Assembly: GCA_961205875.1 (NCBI GenBank)
Contig: OY540809.1
Coordinates: 10,118,267-10,182,266, forward strand
Reading direction: 5' to 3'
DNA length: 64,000 nt
DNA from: Sialis fuliginosa
Lineage: Eukaryota; Arthropoda; Insecta; Megaloptera; Sialidae
Shown: in pieces, positions 34,669 to 46,504 of the stretch
Layout: every line of letters starts with the position of its first letter
How positions within the stretch are numbered: position 1 is the first letter of the stretch
The notes under the pieces: generated by a model
What the model saw: the letters and a program-made list of their open reading frames with translations, nothing else
What the model was told of the DNA's origin: nothing
Databases searched by the model: none
Position numbers and translations under genes: made by a program

Positions 34669-36588
34669 ATGTCTATTACGATTATGTGCCTTACATCTGC
34701 CGGTGGGCTGCCGTTATTTGTAAGAAAGAAAGGCGATGCAAACACAACAAATAATGTAAATTTCATGAATAACAGTTATTTGAAAATTATCATTTAATAA
34801 CATTTTCAAATTTTAGTTACCATTCTCTGTAGTTGCATCTTTAAATGGGGTACATATGTTTGGAAAATCACATGGTATTGAAATTCAAAGTACGATAACA
34901 GAAAATGGAATTACAGTTTGGAAAGAATTCCACGAAAGGTACATCATTCAATAATTTTACAAAAGCTAATTTGATTTATGAATATAATGTTTTAGTATTA
35001 TTCTTATTGGTATGGTAAATGCAGTAGGTGAAGATGTAATGAGCCAACTATTAGAATCTATATTTTATTCCATGGTATTGACAGTCGGAATAGAAGATAT
35101 AAAAAATCAAAAAAACATTGAAAGATTAAAACGGGATTTAAGGGTAACAAATGTACTTTCATGTATACGAACTAACATTAATAATTATTTATGTTTTAGG
35201 TCAGTTTTCCTATTATAGATTTACTATTAGACTGTGCAGATTTAGGGAATTCAGGAGCAAATCAAAATGTAGATTTAATCGGACTTGTAGAAGCAATTTT
35301 ATGCTCTGAAAACCATTTACTCCAGGTATATTTTTTTATAACAGATAATTAACTTGAATGCAATTAATTTTGCTTTATGGAACCAAATGTTGATTTATAT
35401 TCATGCTTAAATTAAATGCATTAATATCATAATATAATTACTTATAAAAAAAATCAATTTAATGCCTATAAAATTAAAGCATAGATTTATAAAAAATTTA
35501 TAATATATACCTAACTATTATTTTATTACAGACTGTTTTGGAGAACTATTCAGAGAACGTAGACTCTTTGTTTGGATGCGTCCTGATTCATGGCCGTATT
35601 GCAGTAGCTACAAAAAACTGGTGGACTTTACACCCGTTGGAGCAAAAACTACTTATATTACTAATAACATCAGATACAAATGCTACTTCTCGTGACATTC
35701 CGGTATTTTTACCATTTAGAAGCCCAGATGTAAGAAACAAATTTAAATAAATTTAAACTTATTGAACTTTTTCATGAGGCAATATATTCGTAGAATAATT
35801 TGAACTGAACATTTACTATTATAAACGTTAACAAACATTTTCTCTTTAATTAACATACTGTAATTACTACACAGTGTTCAACATATGATTCTGTAATAAG
35901 TTTTTACTTTTAGGTTCCGTTTCGACTAGTATTTAGTGTTTTGATACCAGGTGTTGAAGTCTGTACTATTTGTGGACCAACACCTGATCTGCCTGAAATT
36001 GATCATATTATAATACAGTGTTTTAAATCATCGATCGATATATTGCAAGCAGCGGAACAATGTTCTCCTAGAAATTTCCCGTTGACAGTGCAATTTGATG
36101 CTGAAATATTAGGGTTTGTATTTATTTGTTTTTTTTTTCTCAAAAATTGAAATCCCCTCTTAATTACAATATATATAGCAGTTAATTTTTTTTATTATAT
36201 ATTTAATATTTTATTAATTATTTAATTGTTTCTCAGATTACTTCTTATAAATCCAGTTGAAGGAAAGTTTGTATTATCAAGAAATCTTCAACTAGCAACA
36301 AATAAACGTTCTCTAAGTGCAAACCACAGACTTGATATTTTAAGAACGTTTTTTTATGAAGCTGTTTCACCGTTTTTAATTAGAAACAATGAATCTGAAA
36401 CTGAAGGTGAAGAGGAATCTACATTAGAAACGTATTGGTGTTCTGAATATCATAAGTGTCATGCGAGTCGTGTTGACGATAACATATTATGTGTTTTGTA
36501 TAATGCAGTGGTACCAACTCATACTATGAGACTTTTAACACAAAAGACATTAAAGGATATTTTATTTGATAAACATTTGTGCTGGTAA
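34669..36588 (+). CDS. fuz: Fuzzy (FUZ/fy) planar cell polarity effector, seven exons, complete
   Basis: Exons are 34669-34755, 34817-34938, 34996-35143, 35200-35325, 35532-35729, 35914-36113 and 36237-36588 (TAA). All introns are GT-AG, 56-206 nt, and the joins give 410 residues, against about 418 in human FUZ. Recognised family segments are LTSAGGLPLF near the N-terminus, SLNGVHMFG (37-45), NIERLKRDLR (110-119), GRIAVATKNWW in exon 5, DIPVFLPFRSPD (216-227) and TICGPTPDLP in exon 6. Fuzzy proteins have longin-like domains. With Inturned and Wdpcp they form the CPLANE complex at the ciliary base, which in animals acts on Rab23 and ciliogenesis; in Drosophila fuzzy controls wing-hair polarity. 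The start is supported by the match from residue 2 onward and by the absence of an upstream in-frame alternative. Intron 6 uses a GTTTGT donor. Its left neighbour shares the promoter. Two AATAAA sites follow. Confidence 0.95.
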
Positions 36589-36682
36589 TTTTTTTAAGTA
36601 AAAAAATGTGTATTTGATATTATTACAATGATCCGTCCTTTTTTTATATATTTATACAATTTTTTATGATATTTATATTTTT

Positions 36683-36696
36683 AATAAAACAATAAA
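36683..36696 (+). terminator. Probable polyadenylation signals of fuz
   Basis: AATAAA occurs at 36683-36688 and again at 36691-36696, about 95 nt after the fuz stop codon, in T/A-rich sequence. This would give a short 3' UTR of roughly 110-130 nt. Confidence 0.55.
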
Positions 36697-36839
36697 ATTA
36701 ACATAATCATTATTTTTCTTACAGTATCCTAGAATTTCATACTATAAAAATAATTTGAAATTAATTTCTGATAATGTTTTACAGAGTTCTATAATAAAAA
36801 ATACAGTAATCTGTAAATGTGGTTTGTATTCCAGATAAC

Positions 36840-37298
36840 AAAAATCCACGCCCTCTAGTAATGAAAATTACAATTAAAATATTGACGCATGCGCCTTAGC
36901 ACGCTTGCTTCAATGCTTTTGTAACTCATGTATTTCAACTTTGTTCACGCAACGTAGTTTGCAGACGCAATCTTTAGGTTTTCGTTGAACTGTTTGACTT
37001 TATTTGTATTCGAGTGCCTTGTTTTGCTTTTATTTTATAAAATACATTTAAATAAGTGATTGAAATTGTGCACAAATGTTTTTACTTTCTTTTTAAGTGA
37101 TAAGTGCGATTTATAAAAAGTTTTTAAATAGTTTACTCAGTGTGTATGTGCAGTGGAATGTACTTATTGAAGTGTATGATTTAAACCCTCCCGTGTTATA
37201 TTTGTGTTTGATATTTTATTTATTTATTTGTGGATAAAAGAAGAACCGTGACGTTGTTTTGTGTGCCTCGACAAAGACGATCATCTCAAAGCGAATAT
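36840..37298 (+). other. Candidate promoter and non-coding first exon of a downstream gene
   Basis: About 250 bp after fuz, sequence complexity rises. A GCATGCGC (NRF1-like) word lies at 36887-36894, an arthropod initiator-like CTCAGTGTG at about 37136, and the segment ends at GCGAATAT|GTAAGT with a consensus donor at 37299. The segment has stops in all frames, so it would be 5' UTR. No acceptor precedes it, which suits a first exon. The gene body was not identified; candidates are exons beyond the right edge of the window. Exact start is unknown. Confidence 0.4.
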
Positions 37299-38529
37299 GT
37301 AAGTTTTAATTACTTATAATTGGATTTAATTGTTTTGTTATTGGTTATAACTGAATATAAACATTACTTATCTTGATAATTTTATTTTCAAATATTTTTT
37401 TCTATCGTAAATAAATTCTACAATTATTTAAACGTGTTAAAAAATATACATAGGTATATTTACTATTGAATATGTATAAGTTATGAATCACTTTAAAGGT
37501 ATGAAATGTATGTTGGAAGATATTACAAAGGTACAAAAGTCGTTGGCAATGAATATATCGATGTAAAGATTTAAGTAACATCATAATACTCGTAGGTATA
37601 ATTCAAGTTCTGGGTCATTTAAATCACTTGTTATTTATAAGTCGAAAGTATCATTTACAAATTTAATCAACCGTCTATAAACAATTGGCATCCGTGTTCT
37701 ATAGAATTATTAATTCAATCGCGGAACCAATAAGAATTTTATTCGTTTTTAGTATTTATGAAATGACTCATTGTATAAATATTTCTGTCAGTTTTCTTTT
37801 AAAGAAAAAACCGTTAATATTATAATCAGATTTTTTAAGATTTATAATTCTTTGAAAACGTTCAAGTTCTGAAAGTGAAATCTTTATTTTTGTGTAACTA
37901 CATACATATATTTTTAATCATAATATGATAACTGCAATAAGGTGTTTTCTCCGAAGATTGATTTTAAATTGAACCATAGTTAAATTAAATACAACGCAAG
38001 AATTATACGTCTTGGACTGGTATTTAACTTTTTTTTATTATGACATTTGATCCATCATTAAAATATATGTAGTCCCAGTGACGTATTTATAAACTCTGCA
38101 CATCTGGATAAAGACGATTTACCGCCCCCTTTCGGGATACTTTATAATCAAATGATAAATAATTTAGGCGTTGACTAAAGAGGAATAGTAAAATAAAAAT
38201 TAAATTTTGATTGTTCGCCCCTTTAAATTTTCTGCCTAGGGCAATTACCTTTTTCGCCTGTAGGTGGATGCAAACAGTAGGTACTTTAGATAACTGCCTA
38301 GGGGCCAGAGATAAAGGGGTGCTCCAAGCTAAGGAATAAGTAAAAAATTGTATGATATTTTTTTGCTTTAATTTATAAACAAATATATTTATTTCTCGTT
38401 ATTTACCTACTTCGTTTCTTCATACAAAGACATCTTTAGGGCATTTTCTTAACAGCTTTATCGAACAATTTGATGACTATTAAAACTTGCAAAAACTCTA
38501 TTTATTTAGAAACGTTTTCACATATACGA
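37299..38529. other. Non-coding; decayed GC-rich repeat at 38.09-38.33 kb
   Basis: 38110-38330 contains CCGCCCCCTTTCGGGATAC, GCCCCTTTAAATTTTCTGCC and CTGCCTAGGGGCCAGAG. These resemble the ends of the candidate element at 11946-12215 (GGCGCCCTAGGCAG). This may be a diverged member of that family. The minus-strand frame at 37402-37584 is AT-rich and not supported. Confidence 0.4.
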
Positions 38530-38667
38530 CAGTGGCGTAACCAATTTTGTTAGTGGGGTGGAGCATAGAATATTTTTGTTAAATTGTGAAAACATATAAT
38601 ATATCATAACCATGGCCTCTCTCCTGTTAGTACCCCCCTCCCCCCATTCGCGCTGGTTACACCACTG
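38530..38667. mobile_element. Short hAT-like MITE (CAGTGGCGTAACC termini)
   Basis: The left end CAGTGGCGTAACCA and the right end TGGTTACACCACTG are inverted with one mismatch. The element is 138 bp with a C run near the right end, like 9709-9856. A TATACGA/TATGCGA similarity at the two flanks is consistent with a decayed 8-bp duplication. Confidence 0.7.
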
Positions 38668-39587
38668 TATGCGATAAGCCTGTCGGATGTTGTATGAAGA
38701 TATAAATAATATGATCTTGAACTCTCATCGGCTCTGATCACTCACCTGCTCTCATCCGGTTTCTGTATAAAAAAGACAAATGTGCAATAATATGCAATAA
38801 AACCGGTCTTCCTCTCGCTCTAAGAGTTCTCCATGTTTTACTTATTGACTATAAATAGTAAATTAAATGCATTTCCAGTACTAGAATCTTCGAATCTTAA
38901 TACAATATAATCGTTGATTCAAGGTTATTTATTTTACAAGGAATAATAAAATTATTGTCACATAATATTGTCTTTGTTTAATAATCAAATCTATCTTTGT
39001 GTTTTACATTAGTTGTTAACTAATTAAATTATAATAATATAAAGGCAACTATTGTTACGTTGTTTTACTGCATATATTATTATATTTTCGTATGTTCAGA
39101 AACACGTGAGCATTACCCCCACAAGAGGTGGGGAGCTAAATTGAAAATCCTGACTCGGGGACCCACGATAAGATATCGGGGCTATGCATGTGAGAATGAA
39201 AAATTTACTATACATCTATGTATGTACCTATCTAATAAGTAATAACCTTTAAATTTTTCAAAAAAAATTCTGGACCAAGCCTAGCACCCAACACTGGGCC
39301 AACATACAAATTATAACTTCGTGCAAGACTCGGCCAACGCTTTTCGACCAATATAGTACCAAAGTTGACCCAGAGTCTACTGGAATTATTTGACTGTTCA
39401 AAATTTTAAAACACCAATAAATTATCTTTTTGAATTTCTGAATGGGAAAAAGATATTTGTACATTTTATGATGCATCTAAATGTAGACTCCAATTATTGT
39501 AATACAAGCACCTATTATACCTGCAAAAGGCACCTACTTATATTTTATTGTCACCTACTAACTTGACATTTGTGTTAAATCTAGTAC
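38668..39587. other. Non-coding stretch, nothing recognised
   Basis: The frames at 39060-39242 (plus) and 39258-39476 (minus) have no recognisable domain and no supporting splice or start signals. The GC-richer patch at 39100-39190 (GGGGAGCTAAATTG, CTCGGGGACCCACG) could be a repeat fragment. Confidence 0.4.
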
Positions 39588-39910
39588 CAGTGGCGTAGAC
39601 TTCATAAGAAAATTCAAAGACATTTTGTTTAAACTTCCCAAGTATGAACAAAATAGTAGAAGTAAATAGGAAAAATTTGGTAAATTAAGAGTAAAAAAAA
39701 GAAAAAGTTATTTTAAAATTTTGAATGACCTTTTTTTTAGTAATAAGAAGTAGACTAAATACAGTTTATATGATCAAAAAAAGGTCATTCAATTTAAAAT
39801 TAGATTAATAATGTTTTTTATTTCGCATATTTTAGAGGCCCCTCAACCACCACTTGCCCCGGGGCCTGGTCATATCGCCCCCCCATCGCAAAAAGCTATC
39901 TACGCCACTG
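39588..39910. mobile_element. hAT-like MITE with near-perfect 8-bp target duplication
   Basis: It starts CAGTGGCGTAGA and ends TCTACGCCACTG. Flanks are TCTAGTAC (39580-39587) and TCTAGTGC (39911-39918), seven of eight identical, as expected for hAT insertion. The right inner part is GC-rich (GGGGCCTGGTCATATCGCCC). An internal foldback, AAAAAAGGTCATTCAA against TTGAATGACCTTTTTT, lies at 39720-39795. No coding capacity. Confidence 0.85.
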
Positions 39911-40816
39911 TCTAGTGCTAATTTTAAGAAAAAAATCTAGTTTTATTGAAAATAAAAGTATTGGTGTTATTTGCTTGTTACATCCATTATGTTAGATTAA
40001 AGTTATAATAATTATAAATATATGTAATATTATAATCACTATCTAGCAGTAAAAATAAATAAAATTACCTTTCCAACTTAAAGACTATAATACATATTCA
40101 TACGCACCAAACAATGGTTAAAATTATATCAGTAAAAAAAACGACTCTATATTTACCTCTTTGATCTTTCAACCCTTAATCATTATAACCACAATTGGTT
40201 GATATATGGCCAGTAACCAATTCCAACAGAAATACATTCTATAATAGCTCGTACTTCTCTGTCAGATAAACGGTTTATATCTTCATTAAATATCTTGAAA
40301 CATGTTTCAAGTTTAAGATTTCAATTGGTTATAATAACGTATTAATTTAATATATATGTGGGTGTGTTATGTCACAGTTTGTCTTCTCGTTAGCGTGTTA
40401 TTTCAACTTTGTAGTTATTAAAAATATTGATTTTTTTGCATATTTACTATATATGTTATAATTACTTACACACACACACATACGTGCAAAATTCAATTTG
40501 ACTCTCTAATGTAATTACATTTGTATGGACAGTATCTGACGCCACTGTCGTTAAAAAATAATGATAAATGAATGGTAGACAGTAATTCAGATGTTGAGAT
40601 ACAATGTACATATTGTATTATTTGTACTGGAGTTGAAATTAATTTTAGATATTTAAATGAGGCGTTTGCATGCCAAAAAGATAAAACACCATATTATAAA
40701 TAGGATATAAAACAAACGATATCAGGATATATTAATTACGAGTCGACTGCATGCAGGCATTATGTTCCTATATGTTGTATATTGTTATACTTACTAACTA
40801 TCAATATTTAAATATA
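39911..40816. other. AT-rich stretch, nothing recognised
   Basis: No frame above 60 codons, no splice signal that stands out and no terminal repeat was found. A short CA microsatellite (ACACACACACA) lies near 40469. Confidence 0.45.
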
Positions 40817-41068
40817 CACTCGGCGTCAAAAAAATCGCACCTTTTAAAAAATCTACTTCAAACAACTTTAAACCTTATTTGGAATCAATGATGGTAATGT
40901 TAAATATATCATTTGAAAGGTAACGAAAAGGAGTTAATTGTTTTTGGGTACTCCTTTTCGTTACCTTTCAAATGATACCTAACATTACCCTCATCATTGA
41001 TTCCAAAAAAGGTTTAAAGTTGTTTGAAGTAGATTTTTTTAAAGGTACGATTTTTTTGACGCCGAGTG
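40817..41068. mobile_element. Near-perfect foldback MITE (long hairpin)
   Basis: CACTCGGCGTCAAAAAAATCG at the left is matched by CGATTTTTTTGACGCCGAGTG at the right, and the arms continue almost to the centre. AAAATCTACTTCAAACAACT pairs with AGTTGTTTGAAGTAGATTTT, and GGTAACGAAAAGGAGT pairs with ACTCCTTTTCGTTACC. Arms are about 115 bp with a loop near 16 nt (TAATTGTTTTTGGGT region). TA lies just left of the element; the right flank is TTTA. A transcript would form a long double-stranded RNA hairpin. Confidence 0.9.
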
Positions 41069-43920
41069 TTTAAAATCCGTAGACTCTGTCTGTGTACATG
41101 TACAATGTAATTTTTTTATTGATACATCGTTTTATTGGCAATTATTCATTTTGATTTTTTTTAATATTGTCAGTTGACTCGGAAAAGAGTGAACCGAAGC
41201 CTAAGATCCTTAATTATGTTTAGGCCATGTAATTACTTAATTTCCCATGTAAAAATCAAAGTACATTTATTTTTATTTTTAACATTAGTACTAATTAGAT
41301 GAAACACCTATATCCCCCCCCCCCTCCCATAAAATAAAAATAAAATAAATCTGAAATATTTGCATTTCTTTTTATAATATTAAGTAAATCGAATGAAGTA
41401 AAATTGCTGTAGTATTTTTTTCTATGTACATGTACATAAACATATGTATTATTATTTATATTAAATATTACTTAATTTCGTTATCAAAAATACATTTTAT
41501 TACAATATTTTTATGACGTAAAACCCACAGCGATATTCAAAACACCCACATATTTACGATAAAGGCATTATTCATACTCTAATTCTAAACTATTTTATTT
41601 AGTGAATTGTTTAGTTTATATCATAATCGATTAGAACGAAATAACAATAGTATAAGAAATAGTTTGTTCTCAAACTTATTTAATTTAATTGTAGGTACAA
41701 TCATTGGTCAAAATTTTTAAGATATCTATATTTACGTATTTTATTTATGTCTTCATATGTATTTAGTAGAGTTATTAAAATTTTACAAATAATGTAAATA
41801 TGAAAACGATAAAACCAATCAATAAATTAAATATTGTATAAATTAACACAAATTGCTTAATACCATTTAAAAGGATGTAGTTTCAGCTTTAAATGATTTT
41901 TTTATATTTGATTTATGATTTTTCCAAAGTTTTATTTCATATTAAATAAAAATAACAATTTTTCATTAATCTCTAATAGCTTCGTGGAAATTTTGAAAAA
42001 TGTCAATGAGAAAAAATTTGAAGTTTAAACACGCTTTAAAAATAATTTAACTCTATGCACCTAAAAAAAATTACATATTTTCGCTTTTAATCCCATAATT
42101 TTACGAAAAATTTGTCAATTTGAATTTTTTACCAATTTTATATATTTTTAAATATTGATTCAATTTTTATAAAAATTTTGACCATTAAATTATTTTGATG
42201 AATGTACAATACATCTGCACTTTCTGCTGGACCTCTGCAATCTAAGATGAAATATTTGTCGTAACTAAGTACATTTACATTAAACTTATCTTAACATTCT
42301 TAACGAACCGTTTAAGATATGCAAATGCGTTTTCTAAAATAAGAAATCAAGAACACAGATTTAATACCAAAAATAATTACACACTTGTTTTAAATGTATT
42401 TTAAACATCAACCTGAATGATGAAATGAGAAAAAACAATGGTAACTATAACACCAAGATAACAATCACTTCATTTGAAAGTATTAAACAATGGAGTTACC
42501 TGGAAGACAGTATGACCGGTGATTAATTATTAAAAAAAAGAAAATACAACCGTGTCTCTTTGCAAACAACTTTAATACATTCTAGGAAACATTTTTGTAC
42601 ATTCTCGCATTTTCATGACATATAATTGTAAAAACTTACATGCAAGTATGTTCATTAAAACATTAGTTTGTATGTTTATGTACAAACCTTGCTTTATATT
42701 TTATTCATGAGGATATTATTATTGTTCTTTTGTTTTACAAAGATTTTAATATGTTGAGGAATTTTAGTATATGAGCTTAAGGCCACTAAAGGGCGTATTA
42801 GATTAAAGTTATAAGTATGGTGAAGAAGTTTAACAAAAAGGTTTTACAAAAAAAAACTGTTTTTTTTATCTGTTCATAATATCTTTAATTTAACCAATGC
42901 CCTTGAATCTTGAAGATTTTATTTTGGCCTTGGGGTTTCTGATTATTTTATTTTTGTGACCTTAAAATGTTGTGATATACTTGTTAATTTTTTTTACTAA
43001 ATCAATGAAACTAACGTAGAAAAATTGTATAAAATAACATAAACTTATAAATACTGAAAAATCTTGATTTGCAATCGTTAATGCCACTAGAAATACAAAA
43101 AAAATACGAAAGAATAGGATAGGATATGATTTTTGTTTTGAACATAAATTGACAAGTGCTATACATGCAGTCTTCTGACCGAAATATTCTCAAAAATTGC
43201 TGAACTGATTTTAGTGAAACCTATACAAACACATTCCTTGAAATCTCAGAAGTTCTATAAGGTACATATTATCACGCTATCACTCAAAACAGTTAAGCGG
43301 TGACTATTTATATTTTTAAATTCATTCTGTGAAATACAATAACATTTAAAAATCTTTAAATTATGTTTTTTAATAATTCATAACGACCGACAAAGATATA
43401 TTTTATTAATTACATAAATTAATTTATATTTCACTAAATACAAACAAAGAATATTAAACTATATCCTGTTTTATGGTTTTACACTTCTAACACAAAGAAA
43501 GTCGTATGTTTTCTTTTGTTAATTTCCTAAAACATAACCACAAAGTTAAAAAAAAACACTTATCTCTCAAGAGCGCATATATTATTATCATCTGACAGCC
43601 TCTTCCAAGAAACTACTGATAACTGTTATCAGTAATATATAACATGAGTGTATAGACTACCTGGAAAGAGATGTTAATTTGCACATTACACGAAATATCA
43701 TATACTGTGCAAAAGAACATGTATTCTGTAACAAAAATACTACCTTTTACTGATTCCTATCAAATTTGTTAACATCGTTGTATTATTATTTTTCTACTGT
43801 AATTTATTGTAGTTTTTAATTAATAGATTAAAATATGAGTACATGGATTAATTTAAAAGATCATTTATCTAAATTTATGCTACATTTGTACATGAATGTT
43901 AATTTGCGATTTTGCTTTAA
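41069..43920. other. AT-rich stretch, nothing recognised
   Basis: The region contains homopolymer C (about 41310) and T/A runs. The frame at 43011-43193 (minus) has no recognisable domain. No TIR pair other than that of the next feature was found. Confidence 0.45.
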
Positions 43921-45298
43921 AAAATATCGGTATGGAGAACCATACATGACTTCCATGTTCTTTAATATCTTTTAATATAATTTTTTATATATGAAAAATT
44001 TCAATGGGATTTGTCAGAAATAAAACTCACCTTTGTATTATAAATATTACGTTTTCAAAATATCAAAAACATAATACACATTCGTAGAATAACTAATTTG
44101 ACAATTTGAATTTAGTTCCTTTTCTTTCAGAATCTGGAAGTAATAACACATAATTTAAAAAATCATAATAAAAGTTATTTTCTTATTAAGTATAACATTT
44201 CAAATTTACCTACATTAAAAAAAATGTTATAAGTGCTTTTAATCTCTATATTTACTTCACATGTATTTAAATTATTAATCAACTTTTTTAAGTACTAGAT
44301 TAGATATAAAATACCTAGTCTTCGGTTACATTTCAAATCCTAGATGCAGAAGACCATTGCATCTCTCACAATGCACCTATACCTTTGTGCAGCAACCTTG
44401 AAATGATAAAGTAATGAATTCCCTGCAGTACATTTGTGTTATGTAACACAAGCTTGCTCTGACCTACAGGCCTACACAAGCAGTAGTGTGGGGCAGAGTG
44501 GCCCCAGTGGCCGTTACTTTCAGCCCGAGGGCCGGCCCGCCTACTGACACCTCTGACGTAGTCGACTTGCTGCTTACTCGCTACCTCGTTGTGATGTTGT
44601 ATGCAGCTCTAAGACCTCTCCGTCTTTATCTTTTATGTCTTTATGTTACGCAATATCAACTGTATTTTGAATATTAAGAAGAAGCGTCAGCTGTTGATTG
44701 TGCGATATTAGATAGAGGTTCCATTGATGACAGTACTCAAGTGTTATTTTACGTATAATTTCTGAAAATGTAGATTTTTGCGACTTGTAATTAACAAGTT
44801 TAATGTTTTTACTTCCATGTTCCGAAAGAAGTGGAAGTATTGTAATACCGTCGAAAATTCGTGTCCGAGATAAGAGCAGATTCTGATTGTACTATCTTCA
44901 AAACTTAAAAAAAAGTTAATTTCAACATGGCGGCTATGTGTGTCGGTGCGTGTGTCTGGATGTAGAATTTTCTTTCGTTCACGATAACTACTGTAAAATT
45001 GCACCGATCTGAATTATTTTTGGGGAAAATGTTTGTCTCAGTGAGTACTCCAAACCTGTTGATTTTGGTGCTAACCGGATTAGGGGTTTTGGAACAATTT
45101 GAAAATTTGTAACTATTATCGTTTGAAAAGTGAACGTTGCGAGTATTATCTCACTAATTTTGATAAGACTTGAACCTAATGGACATTTATTTTTTATATG
45201 TGCCGAAACAGCTATTTAAGGGGTGAAAACCACTCCCAAAATTTGAATTTTAAATACTAATTAATACGTCCATGTATGGTTCTCCATACCGATATTTT
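43921..45298. mobile_element. Candidate TIR-bounded element, 1.4 kb
   Basis: AAAATATCGGTATGGAGAAC followed by CATACATG at the left is perfectly inverted at 45271-45298 (CATGTATG then GTTCTCCATACCGATATTTT). TTAA-like bases lie at both flanks (CTTTAA left, TTTTAAATTAA right), compatible with a TTAA target but ambiguous. The interior is asymmetric and includes a GC-rich patch with an exon-like frame and, at 44930-45240, a repeat-like sequence. Either it is a single DNA transposon or it is two separate inverted short elements. Confidence 0.45.
44410..44547 (+). other. Exon-like open frame in a GC-rich patch
   Basis: A frame open from 44410 ends at TGA 44545-44547. After a plausible acceptor (GCTCTGACCTACAG, 44456-44469) it reads A-Y-T-S-S-S-V-G-Q-S-G-P-S-G, then RYFQPEGRPAY and stop (25 residues). 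The composition is unlike the AT-rich neighbourhood and is exon-like. The opposite strand and another plus frame (44486-44677) are open too, so the frame choice is uncertain. No homologue is recognised. It could be a terminal exon, a gene fragment carried by the surrounding TIR pair, or chance. Confidence 0.2.
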
Positions 45299-46002
45299 AA
45301 ATTAATTGCAGGGATTAAAAATTGTCGGTAAAATTAGTATTTTTGATACCAGTCAGTAATTGTCAGTTATTTGTGAAAATGGTCAATTTTATTAGTATTT
45401 TTGATTAATAATGAAACTGAACAAAATATTGTAAAATTTGGTATATGTCTCTTATTCGCTTTTAGCTTTCCACTGTCGACATAATTAATACATCGATATA
45501 TTTATTTTTTGCCGTGTTTTTTATAGCTATTTCCGTTCTTTAGTTAAATATTTCCTCATGCATATTTAAAAATAAAAATACATTTTTTATTTATGCTTAT
45601 CATGTTTAACATGATATCTTGCACACAAAATCGCATGTCTTTATTAAATATGTTAAATGTAAATTTTACTAAAAATAACTATTTATATATGCAGTAAATC
45701 TAATAAATAAATGCAATAGGGATTTTAAGCGAATTGGTGTGTTAATTAATTTGTAATCAAGGCGATAATGAATGCAGTTTCAGAAATAAATACCTTTACA
45801 AATGAGATGTTTCTACGTAAATCCAAACCACACACGAGAACAGTTCTACGTTAATATTATACGTCAAAAAACAGTGGCTCACAAACTGTAGTCTTCCAAA
45901 TACATTACATATATTCGAAGTAAAAATATTCTAATCATTTTTCTAAATATTATGTTGACAGACATTTCAAAATTGGGATATACATCGAGTGAACATATTA
46001 TA
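45299..46002. other. AT-rich stretch, nothing recognised
   Basis: The minus-strand frame 45879-46085 runs into the next MITE and has no domain. No other structure was seen. Confidence 0.45.
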
Positions 46003-46504
46003 AGGTACTGACACCAGTTATGGCCACTATTAGAGCAAGGTTTACTGTTTTTGTGATTGACGGGCTCTTTTTTTATAATTCTCATGAACTCGTGTTACTA
46101 ATTAAACAAGTAACTCTTTATTTAATCAATTTAATTACCAAAGTCAGCAAATATAGTTTATTTTTAAAATAATTTTTTATTTTGTTCGTGTTTTTTCTCC
46201 AGTAATGGATAAAATAAAACCAGTAATGAGTACGCAGTGATAGACACTTGCTAATGATTACAAAATGATAAGTACTATGACACAAAAGATATAAAATAGA
46301 GAATCGTCAAATTTGAAACAAATATATTAAATAAATGATACTATTGACCGATTGTCATCAAATCACGCTGTAAGACAGTTAAATGTATATAGATTAATAT
46401 TCAGAAATGGTAGTAATCAAATATCAACAAATATTTCTAATTCAGTACATTTAATTAAAAATTTACCATTATTGGGGTCTTTGTCAAAACTGGTGCCAGT
46501 ACCT
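46003..46504 (+). mobile_element. TA-flanked MITE of the AGGTACTGGCACC family, copy 2 (most complete)
   Basis: AGGTACTGACACCAGTT at the left and AACTGGTGCCAGTACCT at the right are inverted. TA lies on both sides (46001-46002 and 46505-46506). Related copies are at 18386-18898 (inverted) and 49416-49900 (truncated). The interior carries CATCAAATCACGCTGTAAGA and a frame with YRLIFRNGSNQIS that is also open in the 18.4 kb copy. No transposase motif is recognised. The TA target points to the Tc1/mariner superfamily. Confidence 0.8.
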
